DNA of 64,000 nucleotides from Rohdeia mirabilis (GTDB taxonomy: Bacteria > Planctomycetota > UBA1135 > GCA-002686595). Positions within the stretch are counted from its first letter, which is position 1. Each line of letters begins with the position of its first letter. Shown here one piece after another: positions 1 through 8,148 of this stretch. The DNA is taken from the NCBI GenBank assembly GCA_007750655.1, contig CP036290.1, positions 310,001 through 374,000 on the forward strand, written 5' to 3'. The notes under the pieces were generated by a model. It was given only the letters and a program-made list of their open reading frames with translations. It was not told the DNA's origin and did not search any database. Made by a program: the position numbers and the translations under genes.

Positions 1-2
1 TC

Positions 3-2498
3 GCCTACGCGCACTCGCGCGGCGTCGTCCACCGCGACCTCAAACCGGCCAACATCATGGTCGGCTCGTTCGGCGAGGTGCAGGTCGTCGACTGGGGGAT
101 GGGCAAGGTCCTCGACGCGGAGGGCACGCAGGACAGCGGCGCTGGCGCGGATGCAGCGACCGCACCGACCTCGTCGGTCGGCACGCCCACCGGCTCGGCG
201 ACCGACAGCGAGATCATCGCCACCGTGCGCACGGGCGACTCCGGCACCAAGTCGGTCATGGGCTCCGTCATGGGCACGCCCGCGTACATGCCGCCCGAAC
301 AGGCGCGCGGCGACGTGACGGCGATGGACGAGCGCAGCGACGTGTTCTCGCTCGGCGCCATCCTGTGCGAGATCCTGACCGGCGCGCCGCCGTACGTGGG
401 CGACGTGACCGAGGTGATCACGCAGGCGATGCAGGGTGAGCTCGACGACGCGCACGACCGCTTGGCCGCGTGTGGCGCCGATCCCGAGATGGTCGAGCTC
501 GCGCGGCGCTGCCTGCAGGCGGAGTCCGCCGCTCGCCCCGCCTCGGCCGCCGTGGTCGCGCAGGCCGTTCACGACCACCTCGCCGCGGTCGAGGCCCGTG
601 TTCACGACGCGCGCGTCGAGGCGGCCGAGGCCGAAGTGCGCGCGGCGGCGCTCAAACGCACGCTGACGCTCGCCGCGGGCCTCGCCGTCGTGATCGCAGC
701 CGGTCTCTTCGCTTCGTTGTGGTTCTGGAAAGCCGCCGAGGACTCCGCGGAGCGCGAACGGCTCGCCAGGCTCGAGGCCGTGGAGTCCGCGGAGAACGAG
801 CGCGTCGCCAAGCTCGCGGCCGAAGAGGCGGAACGCGTCGCGCGCGCGAGCGAACAGGTCGCCATCGAACAGACGCAGGTCGCCGTCGAACAGACCGCGG
901 TGGCGCGGCGCGAGCTCGAACGGGCGGTCGAGATCAAGGGCCTCATCACCGCGATGCTCCAGAGCGTGACGCCGGCGCAGGCCAAGCGCGCCGACACGAC
1001 CCTGCTCGAGGGCATCCTCGACACGACGGCCGCGCGGCTCGCCGAGGGCGAGGTGGAGGACGAACTGGTCGCCGCCGAGCTGAACGGACTGACGAGCTAC
1101 GTCTACCGCGCGATCGGCGCGTACCCGAAGTCCGAGGAGCACGGACTGGCCGCGCTCGAGGCCTACGAGGCTGCGCTCGGCGCCGAGCATCCGAGAACGC
1201 TCGACGTCCTGAACAACGTGGCGCTGGTCCTCCTCGAACAGGGTCGCTACGCCGAGGCCGAGCCGCTCCTGCGCCGGGCGATCGACGCCCAGGAACGCGC
1301 GCTGGGACCCGACCACATCGACACCCAGGTCAGCGCGAGCTACCTCGCCCGACTCCTGGAACTGCAGGGTCGCTATCCCGAGGCCGAGGTGCTCGCGCGC
1401 GACGCGTACGACGTCCTCGAGCAGCAACTGGGTGAGGACGACTCGCGTACGCTCGGGTGCCAGAGCGTGCTGGCGACCGTGTTCATGCGCATGGGGCGCT
1501 TCGACGAGGCCGAGGAGCTCTTCGAGCAGATCCTCGCGATCGAGGTACGGGACCGCGGCGAGGAGCACCCGAACACGCTGGCGACTTCCAGCAACCTCGC
1601 GAACATCTACGTGTTCCAGGAGCGCTACGACGAGGCCGAGCCGATTCGGATCCGGTTGCTCGAGGCCGACCGTGCCATCCACGGCGAGGAGCACCCGTCG
1701 ACGATCCGAAGCCTGGGCAATCTGGCGCTCCTGAGACAGGGGCAGGGTCGGCTCGACGAGGCCGAGTCGCTCTTCCTCGAGACTCTCGAGCTCGCCGAGC
1801 GCGTGTTCGGTGAAGACCATCCCGACACGTTGACCGCGGTCTCGAGCCTCGCGATCGTTCTTCGGACGCAGGGGCGCCTCGACGAGGCCGAGCCGCTGCT
1901 GCTGCGGGTGCTCGAGATCGAACGCCGCGACCTGGGCGAGGAACACCGCAGCACGCTCGGCACCACCACCAACCTGGGCAAGCTCTACAACGACATGGGC
2001 CGCTACGAGGACGCGGCGGCGTTGTTCGAGATCAGTCTGCCCATCAAACGGCGCGTGCTCGGTCCGACCCACCCCTGGACGGGCGTCGCGCTGTCGGGGC
2101 TGATGCAGGCCTACATGGCTCTGGGTCGCATGGAGGAGGCGCTCGAGCTCGAGCGCGAGTTGGTGGACATCGACGTGGCGTACGCCGAGCAGAGCGACGA
2201 CCCCGAGACGCTGGCGAGTGTGGCGTGGTCGCTGCTCACGCACGCAGCTGAAGAGTTGCGCGATCCGCAGCGCGCCCGCGGCCTTGCGGAACGCGCCTGC
2301 GAGCTGGCCGAGGAGGCGGGTTCCGAGCGGCTGTGGATCTACCTGGACACGCTCGGGATGGCGCAGCACGGAAGTGGCGACAGTGCCGCCGCCGTCGAGA
2401 CGCAGCGGCGGGTCATCGAGCTCATGCCGAACACTCCCTACGCCGGAGAGATGCGCGCGCGGCTCGCCGAGTACGAAGCGGCGGCGGGCGATTCGTAG
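3..2498 (+). CDS. Ser/Thr protein kinase with TPR sensor half (5' end outside window)
   Basis: The frame enters the window inside the kinase catalytic loop (HRDLKPANIM at about nt 39-60), so the ATP-binding lobe lies upstream. The usual DFG metal motif reads DWG (VVDWGMGK), a variant also seen in other planctomycete PknB-type kinases. The activation segment carries GTPAYMPPEQA. A single membrane helix follows at about nt 660-730, then an Ala/Glu-rich coiled coil (nt 735-950). About ten tetratricopeptide repeats of the NPH1/kinesin-light-chain type (LGxxHPxTL spacing) run from nt 1100 to 2400. The architecture is a membrane-anchored kinase with TPR repeats on the far side of the membrane, probably for protein-protein sensing. 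The ligand is unknown. It ends convergent to the esterase gene at 2892. Confidence 0.93.
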   Translation, partial: AYAHSRGVVHRDLKPANIMVGSFGEVQVVDWGMGKVLDAEGTQDSGAGADAATAPTSSVGTPTGSATDSEIIATVRTGDSGTKSVMGSVMGTPAYMPPEQARGDVTAMDERSDVFSLGAILCEILTGAPPYVGDVTEVITQAMQGELDDAHDRLAACGADPEMVELARRCLQAESAARPASAAVVAQAVHDHLAAVEARVHDARVEAAEAEVRAAALKRTLTLAAGLAVVIAAGLFASLWFWKAAEDSAERERLARLEAVESAENERVAKLAAEEAERVARASEQVAIEQTQVAVEQTAVARRELERAVEIKGLITAMLQSVTPAQAKRADTTLLEGILDTTAARLAEGEVEDELVAAELNGLTSYVYRAIGAYPKSEEHGLAALEAYEAALGAEHPRTLDVLNNVALVLLEQGRYAEAEPLLRRAIDAQERALGPDHIDTQVSASYLARLLELQGRYPEAEVLARDAYDVLEQQLGEDDSRTLGCQSVLATVFMRMGRFDEAEELFEQILAIEVRDRGEEHPNTLATSSNLANIYVFQERYDEAEPIRIRLLEADRAIHGEEHPSTIRSLGNLALLRQGQGRLDEAESLFLETLELAERVFGEDHPDTLTAVSSLAIVLRTQGRLDEAEPLLLRVLEIERRDLGEEHRSTLGTTTNLGKLYNDMGRYEDAAALFEISLPIKRRVLGPTHPWTGVALSGLMQAYMALGRMEEALELERELVDIDVAYAEQSDDPETLASVAWSLLTHAAEELRDPQRARGLAERACELAEEAGSERLWIYLDTLGMAQHGSGDSAAAVETQRRVIELMPNTPYAGEMRARLAEYEAAAGDS

Positions 2499-2504
2499 GG
2501 GTGT

Positions 2505-2695
2505 GATCCACTCTCTCGGGGCACGGACCTCCTTCGTGCCGGCATCGTCCCGTAAGGGCGCGCTGCTGCGTCAGGCCTCCTCCATGACTCGTGAGCCCGG
2601 TACTCGTCGAAGAGGGGGCGAGTCGCCTGTGCCACGCATCGCATCCCGTACGGAATGCCGAGATGCCTCGACAGAGCGAACCACACCACTTGGTC
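2505..2695. repeat. Dispersed intergenic repeat, copy 1 (about 185 bp)
   Basis: This stretch aligns along its length, by eye at about 70-75 percent identity with small gaps, with 26914-27101. Shared blocks include CTGCTGCGTCAGGCC, GGGGCGAGTCGCC and GAACCACACCAC (GCACCACACCAC in the other copy). Both copies lie between convergent genes. Possible short reading frames in it shift between the two copies, so it does not look protein coding. Origin unknown; it may be a decayed mobile element or a structured 3' region. The rest of the gap to 2891 holds nothing I recognise. Confidence 0.7.
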
Positions 2696-2891
2696 CGCAC
2701 GGTTCCTTCGAGCGCGTCGCCTCGGTCCAGCCAGCCGATGGACGTGTTCGTGGAGCAGCCCCGTTGACTCCGTGTGTTCCCGGCCGCCGCGACTTCGTCG
2801 CCGCAGATCCGACCGCAGATTCGTGATGCGTTCGCGCCCGAGCGTTCGTGTGGTGCATGCCCCCTTGGGTCAGCTCGAGGCGCGGCCGCGC

Positions 2892-5800
2892 TCACCGGTC
2901 CAGCGGCGCGGCGGGCGCCTCCCCCTGCACGCCCCCGAGCAGCGTCAGCAGCGCACGACCCAGCGCATCACCGATCAGGTAGTAGGTCTCGGCGTTGCTG
3001 TTCCAGTGGTAGCCCTGGCCGGACGGGGACTCCTCGGCGCGGCGCCAGAAGTCTTGCGTCGCTACGAACGCCACCGTGCCGCGGAACTCCTCACGCTCGG
3101 CCACGGCGCGCTGGGCCGCCATCAGTGAGAGCGCGCGCGGGTGCGTCTCGTCGGGGCCGTTCATGCCGGTCTCCGCGATCACGAAGGGCAGGTCGGGCGC
3201 ATCGAGCTCGCGGCGCACGTCGCGGATGAAGCAGGCCATGTTCTCCTCGTACGCGTCGTTGAACTCCTGGTCGATGCGGTCGTTCCAGCCCTGGTGCCAG
3301 CCGAAGCCGACCAGCTCGACGGCGTCGTACTCGAGGGCGGGGAAGCGCTCGTCGAGAGAGCCGAGGACCGCGCGCACCTGCTCGATCAGCTGGGTGTAGA
3401 AGGGGCCCACGTCGCCACCCGCGCTCGGCGGGCGGAAGTCCACGGCGAGGCTCTTGCCGCCCCAGGCCACCTTGATCAGCAGCACCGGCGTGTCGAAGGC
3501 GTCGCCGACCACGTGCCCGAAGCCGAGCTCTGGGCCGATCGTGTCCGCGCGGCTTCCGTAGCCGACCGTCAGCGGGCCTTCGCGCTCGAAGAAGCTGATC
3601 CACACGTCGTCGCGACGGACCCACGCGCCGTCATCGTCGACCAGGTGGGCGAAGCGCTCGCGCGTGGCGGGATCGCGGACCAGGTGCTCGAGCGAGCCCT
3701 GGCCGCCGTTGCGGTCCTCGCGCGCCGTGACCTGGCCAGCGCCGACCATGTTCGACTGGCCGGCGAGGATGAAGACCTTGAGCCTCGGTGTGTCATCGGT
3801 GTCCGCGCGCGTCGGCTCGTCGACGGACGGCGCCACGAACTCGGCCACGATCTCCGCCACCGTGCGCACCGGCGCCGCGGCGTCGTCCGCCTCGATCTCG
3901 ACGATCGCGTCGCGGCACAGCTGGATCTGTTCCGCCATGCCCTTGGCCTCGCGGTGTCCGACCAGCGTCTGCTCGAGCTCCCGCAGCCGCGGCATCAGTT
4001 CCCGCGCCGCACCGCCGTAGGTCCGCAGCACCTCGAGCCCCTTCTTGATGCGGTCCTGCTTGCCCCACTCGTCGACGTCCATCGAGTCGAGGCACAGGGC
4101 CATGCCCTCGGCCACGCGGTGCTTCCCGAGCAGCTCGAGCCCCGACAGGCGGATGCCGTTCGCGAACATCACGCCGCTCGGGCTGGGCTCGCGCACGGAT
4201 TCGACGATCGCGGGCAGGATCGGCGCGAGCTCGTCGAACGGCAGGTTGCGGTAGACGCTCTCGAGGCACGCGCGGGCGCGGCCGTCGTCGTTCGCGAGTA
4301 GGCGCTCGATCGCCGGCAGCAGCAGCTCGCGGTCCACGCCGTCCAGGTCGCGCGCGAGCAGCCCGCGCATGTTCAGCGCGCCGCCCTTGTAGAAGAGCGT
4401 GAACGCCAGGAAGCGTTGGGTGTAGCCGCGCGGGTCGTTCGGGTCGTCACGCAGCGCGAGGCGCAGCATCTCGGGCACGGCCTCGCGCGCCGCGTCGCCG
4501 ATGTCGGCCAGCGCGAAGCAGGCCTGGATGCGCAGCCACACGTCGTCCGACGCGAGCAGCTCGGTCAACGCGGGCACGGCCTCGGCCGCGCCGGCACCCA
4601 GCTCGCCCAACGCCTGGCAGGCGCCGTAGGCCGTGGCCAGGTCGTCGTTCGAGAGCCGCCGCACGAGCCGGCGCACCGGCACTTCGTCCTTCTTCGCGAG
4701 GGCCAACGCCGCGCGCGTGCGCACGGCCGGCGACCAGCTCGTGAGCAGGTCCATCAGCTCGCGCTCGCGCTTCGTCTCGTAGTGCGCCGCGCCCAGGTCC
4801 CAGGCGTCGAAGCCGCGGCCGGCCTCGATCGCGTCGTCGAGCTCGGCGCCGACGAGAGCCTGGTCGGGATCGACGCCCTTGCCGGTGATGAAGAGCCGCT
4901 GCTGCGCCAGCGTGTTCGCCAGCACGAACGCACCCGTGCAGTCCCAGTTGCCGTACTGGTGCTCGCCGCCCGTCATCCCGGCGCCGCCCTGGTAGGGGAA
5001 GCGGCCGTCGTGCGCGCGATTGAGGTCGTAGAACCAACGCTGCTCGCCCAGGAACGCCGCGACCGCCGCGGGGCCGACGCGCGCGACGCCCAGCGGTCCC
5101 CACAGGTAGCTGAAGTAGTTGCCGGTGTGGCCGCGTTCGCGCTCGGCGTAGGACGCGACCGACATCTTCGCGAAGAAGCGCGCCTCCTCCCGCAGCCCCT
5201 GCAGGTCGAAGATGATCGCCGCGAGCGAGTTCTTGCCGTTGTCGTCGTGGGAGTCCCAGCCCGGTCGGTGGTCGCCGTAGGGGATCGCGCCCTTGCCCGC
5301 GTAGAACGACGCGAAGCGGTTGGCGCGCTGGATCGCGGCGTCCACGTCGGGGTCCTCGACGCCGCACTTCTTCGCCAGCACGAGCGCCAGGTGGCACACG
5401 AGCCCGGACTGGTTGAGCGCGCCGTAGCCGCCCAGCCGCCCGTTCAAGCGCCCATCGTTCAGGTCGGGCCAGGCCATGCCGTGTCCCCAGGTGCCGACGC
5501 CGCTCTGCCCCTGGGCCATCGTGCGCGCGTAGTCGGCGATCGCGGGCATCACCTCGTCGTCGCCGGTCGCCAGGAAGTACTCGCACAGGAACAGCGCGCG
5601 GTAGCCCCAGCGCCAGGCGAAAAGCCCCGACGTGCGGCCCTCGAGGGTGAGCGTCGGGTCGGGCTTCGCGACTTCGTGGGCGAGCTCGCGCACCAGCGGC
5701 TCGTACGCCTCGCGCCCGGTCGCCAGCAGCGCGAGCGCGTTCATCATCCCGTCGATGTCGCCCTTCATGTTCGCGGCGATGTGCTCGCAGGCGCGGTCGA

Positions 5801-6362
5801 GGATCGCGTCCGACTTGGGGCAGTCGAAGGGCGCGGTGCGCGAGTAGGCGTCGAGGACGGGGAGTTCGAGCGTCACCCGCTCCGTGTCGCCGTCGCGCCA
5901 GCGCACGAGCCGCAGGGTGCCCGAGCGCTCCTCCGCCGCGGTGATCGCGTCGCCCAGCGCGCGGCGCGGATCGCTGTCGAAGGCCTTGGTCCCCACGCCC
6001 AGGATGACGTCGCCCACCGCGAGCACGCCGTCCGCGGGCGAGTTGGCTGCGACGTCGGTCACGAGGACCTGCCGCGCGTGCGTCGTCTCGAGTCGCCAGC
6101 CCCACATCCACCCGCGCGCGCCGGTCGGGCCGAGGTTCCAGTCGTGCGCTTCGTCGCGCGTGCCGCCGGCCGTGAGGTCGGGGACGGGCGGAGCGTCGCG
6201 CTGCAGGGCGGCGGCCGGCGCGGCGGTGAGGGCGAGTGCGAGAGCCAGTGCGGCAGGTCCGCGCAGGACGGCGCGGGCGGCGGCGAACGGCCTGGCGGAT
6301 GCGGTGGCACGTCGAGCGGAGACCGCGTTGGCATCGTGACGGGGCCGAAGAGTGGAGGTCAT
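2892..6362 (-). CDS. Secreted DUF6288-type protein with PDZ, HEAT repeats and C-terminal SGNH/sialate O-acetylesterase domain
   Basis: 1156 residues. The N-terminus has a basic stretch and an Ala/Leu-rich signal peptide (about residues 30-52, ending near APAAAL). A PDZ-like segment follows (about 65-160; the WNLGPTGARGW opening is what I remember of DUF6288 proteins). Next come an alpha/alpha-barrel-like region (170-560) and HEAT-like helical repeats (560-830). The C-terminus (about 858-1140) begins VFILAGQSNMVGAG, the nucleophile block of SASA/DUF303 carbohydrate esterases. It also has GFGWHQGWND and a late TQDFWRRAE segment. Likely role: periplasmic or extracellular deacetylation of a polysaccharide. 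The fusion of the esterase to the C-terminus suggests linked substrate binding and hydrolysis. Substrate unknown. The ATG at 6362 gives a good signal peptide. Confidence 0.82.
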   Translation of the reverse strand: MTSTLRPRHDANAVSARRATASARPFAAARAVLRGPAALALALALTAAPAAALQRDAPPVPDLTAGGTRDEAHDWNLGPTGARGWMWGWRLETTHARQVLVTDVAANSPADGVLAVGDVILGVGTKAFDSDPRRALGDAITAAEERSGTLRLVRWRDGDTERVTLELPVLDAYSRTAPFDCPKSDAILDRACEHIAANMKGDIDGMMNALALLATGREAYEPLVRELAHEVAKPDPTLTLEGRTSGLFAWRWGYRALFLCEYFLATGDDEVMPAIADYARTMAQGQSGVGTWGHGMAWPDLNDGRLNGRLGGYGALNQSGLVCHLALVLAKKCGVEDPDVDAAIQRANRFASFYAGKGAIPYGDHRPGWDSHDDNGKNSLAAIIFDLQGLREEARFFAKMSVASYAERERGHTGNYFSYLWGPLGVARVGPAAVAAFLGEQRWFYDLNRAHDGRFPYQGGAGMTGGEHQYGNWDCTGAFVLANTLAQQRLFITGKGVDPDQALVGAELDDAIEAGRGFDAWDLGAAHYETKRERELMDLLTSWSPAVRTRAALALAKKDEVPVRRLVRRLSNDDLATAYGACQALGELGAGAAEAVPALTELLASDDVWLRIQACFALADIGDAAREAVPEMLRLALRDDPNDPRGYTQRFLAFTLFYKGGALNMRGLLARDLDGVDRELLLPAIERLLANDDGRARACLESVYRNLPFDELAPILPAIVESVREPSPSGVMFANGIRLSGLELLGKHRVAEGMALCLDSMDVDEWGKQDRIKKGLEVLRTYGGAARELMPRLRELEQTLVGHREAKGMAEQIQLCRDAIVEIEADDAAAPVRTVAEIVAEFVAPSVDEPTRADTDDTPRLKVFILAGQSNMVGAGQVTAREDRNGGQGSLEHLVRDPATRERFAHLVDDDGAWVRRDDVWISFFEREGPLTVGYGSRADTIGPELGFGHVVGDAFDTPVLLIKVAWGGKSLAVDFRPPSAGGDVGPFYTQLIEQVRAVLGSLDERFPALEYDAVELVGFGWHQGWNDRIDQEFNDAYEENMACFIRDVRRELDAPDLPFVIAETGMNGPDETHPRALSLMAAQRAVAEREEFRGTVAFVATQDFWRRAEESPSGQGYHWNSNAETYYLIGDALGRALLTLLGGVQGEAPAAPLDR

Positions 6363-6593
6363 GGGGGGGGGCGGCTGCGTCGGGGGAGGGCGTTCGTGGC
6401 GTCGAGGACGGCGTTGGACCGGGAGCGCAGCCTAGCGAAGGCGCAGAGACCGGGTCGGCCGTCGGCGCCCGACCGGCTGGCTTCGAGGGGAAACGCGCAG
6501 CGTCGAAGCGCCGGGACCGATGCTCCTGTGCGCCACCGGGACGCGCGTGCCCGGCGGGTGGATGGGCGCTTCGGTCGGTCCGCGGCGCCCGGA

Positions 6594-6599
6594 TAGGGT
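6594..6599 (+). promoter_or_regulatory. Candidate -10 box TAGGGT upstream of the beta-helix protein
   Basis: TAGGGT lies 62 nt before the ATG at 6662. It matches the TAGnnT hexamer found before several other genes here. No convincing -35 is visible at 16-18 nt, so support is only the recurring pattern. The rest of 6363-6661 shows nothing else I can name. Confidence 0.35.
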
Positions 6600-6661
6600 C
6601 GACCGTTCGCCGCGCGCGCCTCACCAGCGCACGCTCGTCGCCCCCTCACAACTCGCCCCCC

Positions 6662-8029
6662 ATGGTCGCGCTCGCTTGCCTCGCGCTCGCTCTCGCCGTT
6701 CCCTCGACGTTTCTCGCTCCGCCCACCCAGTCCGTCACCGACGTTCAGCCCACGTCGTCCTCCGCGCTGCAGGCCGCCATCGACGCGGCCCAGCCCGGTG
6801 ACACGCTCGTCGTGTTCGGCGGCGAGTACGAGCCGATCGTCGTCGACAAGCCGCTGCAGATCCTCGGCGTGCCCGCGTTCACGCTGAATCCGTGCCTGTC
6901 GCCCGGGCCGGCACCGATCGCGTGTGGCCAGCCGCACGTGACGCTCGCTGGGCCGGGGAGCGGTGTGGTGTGGATCGGGAACTTGGTGTGCGACGGCGAC
7001 CTGAACGCGCACGTCGGCGTGAACGGTCCGCGCAGGCGCGTCGTCGGGGCGGGCTTCGATCAGGTGTGGTTCACGAGCTGCGACATCGCGGGTGCGCAGT
7101 TCACCGGGTTGAACGGTGGAGCCGAGGGCGCGCCGGCCATCGAGCTGACGGGCGTGGACTTCCTCGTGCTGATCGACACGAACGTCGAGCCGGTGGACTC
7201 GAAGACCGACATCGCATTCCCGCCCGACTCGCCGACCGGAATCGTTGCGCTGGGCACGACGGTGGTCGCGGTGGGATCGTCGGTGCGCGGCGGCGACGGC
7301 GATCTGCAGGCGATCGACTGCGGCTTCTACGACACGAACCTGCTCACGCAGGGCGCGGGCGGGACGGGAGTCGAGTCGCTGCGGCTCGTCGAGTCGGCGT
7401 CGACGGTGCGCGGCGGCATCGGGAGCACGTGGTATTGCACGGGTCCGCCCGGCACGACGGGGACGCTGCCCGACGGCGTGGTGTACATCGGCTCCGAGCG
7501 CGTGATCCTGCCGCCGAGTGCACAGGACTGCGACGGCGACGGCGTGCCGGACACGGTGGCGATCGCGGCGGGCCTCGCGACCGACTTCGACGGGAACGGC
7601 ATTCCCGATGTGTGTCTGGCGCCGCCGCTCATGGCCTCGGGGAGCGAGATCAGCCTCTCCCAGGGCGGCGCGATCGACCTGACGCTGACCATGGGCCCGG
7701 GTGCGGCGACGGGTCCGTTCGTCCTGCTCGGCAGCGCGTCGGGCACGGCACCGGGGACGCTCGATCCGGTCAGCGGCCTGCTGCTGCCGCTGAACTACGA
7801 CGCCTACTTCGAGTTGCTGCTCAGCACGTTCGGCGGCGGTGTCCTGTCGCAGATGTCGGGCTTCTTCGACGCCCAGGGCGTCGCGCAGGTGACGCTGACC
7901 CTGCCGCCCGGGCTCAGTCCGAGCCTGATCGGGATCGAGCTGCACCACGCGTTCTGCGTGATCGACTTCCTGGGCCCGATCCAGGTGAACTTCGTGAGCA
8001 ATGCGGTGGGGGTGCGGTTGGGGGGGTGA
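6662..8029 (+). CDS. Secreted beta-helix-like protein with calcium-type repeats and shared C-terminal module
   Basis: 455 residues from an ATG that directly precedes a hydrophobic signal peptide (MVALACLALALAVPS). Residues 30-70 (LQAAIDAAQPGDTLVV) are the typical opening of a right-handed parallel beta-helix of the pectate-lyase-like kind, but no catalytic residues can be assigned. Around residue 290-315 are thrombospondin/dockerin-like calcium loops (DCDGDGVPDT, DFDGNGIPDVC). The last 130 residues (from about SLSQGGAIDL) resemble the ends of the FG-GAP proteins at 13723 and 50624, closing with a VSNAVGVRLGG segment. Probably an exported surface or matrix protein; function unknown. Confidence 0.75.
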   Translation: MVALACLALALAVPSTFLAPPTQSVTDVQPTSSSALQAAIDAAQPGDTLVVFGGEYEPIVVDKPLQILGVPAFTLNPCLSPGPAPIACGQPHVTLAGPGSGVVWIGNLVCDGDLNAHVGVNGPRRRVVGAGFDQVWFTSCDIAGAQFTGLNGGAEGAPAIELTGVDFLVLIDTNVEPVDSKTDIAFPPDSPTGIVALGTTVVAVGSSVRGGDGDLQAIDCGFYDTNLLTQGAGGTGVESLRLVESASTVRGGIGSTWYCTGPPGTTGTLPDGVVYIGSERVILPPSAQDCDGDGVPDTVAIAAGLATDFDGNGIPDVCLAPPLMASGSEISLSQGGAIDLTLTMGPGAATGPFVLLGSASGTAPGTLDPVSGLLLPLNYDAYFELLLSTFGGGVLSQMSGFFDAQGVAQVTLTLPPGLSPSLIGIELHHAFCVIDFLGPIQVNFVSNAVGVRLGG

Positions 8030-8148
8030 GGGCCGTTGGTGCAGGAGCTCGGAGAGCCACTGTGGACCAGCCCAACCGTGGAGTACGCAGCAACCAAACT
8101 CTCGAAGTCGGAACGGTGAGGCCTCGAGCTGCGGCACACTGAGTCGCC

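Noticed and set aside
2438..2689. Small minus-strand frame in dispersed repeat copy 1 as a gene
   Set aside because: The matching frame in copy 2 is broken by shifts, which argues against coding.
4416..6596. Long plus-strand open frame opposite the DUF6288-type esterase gene
   Set aside because: Arg/Ala/Val-rich composition typical of antisense frames in high-GC DNA; the minus-strand frame has clear domains and a signal peptide.
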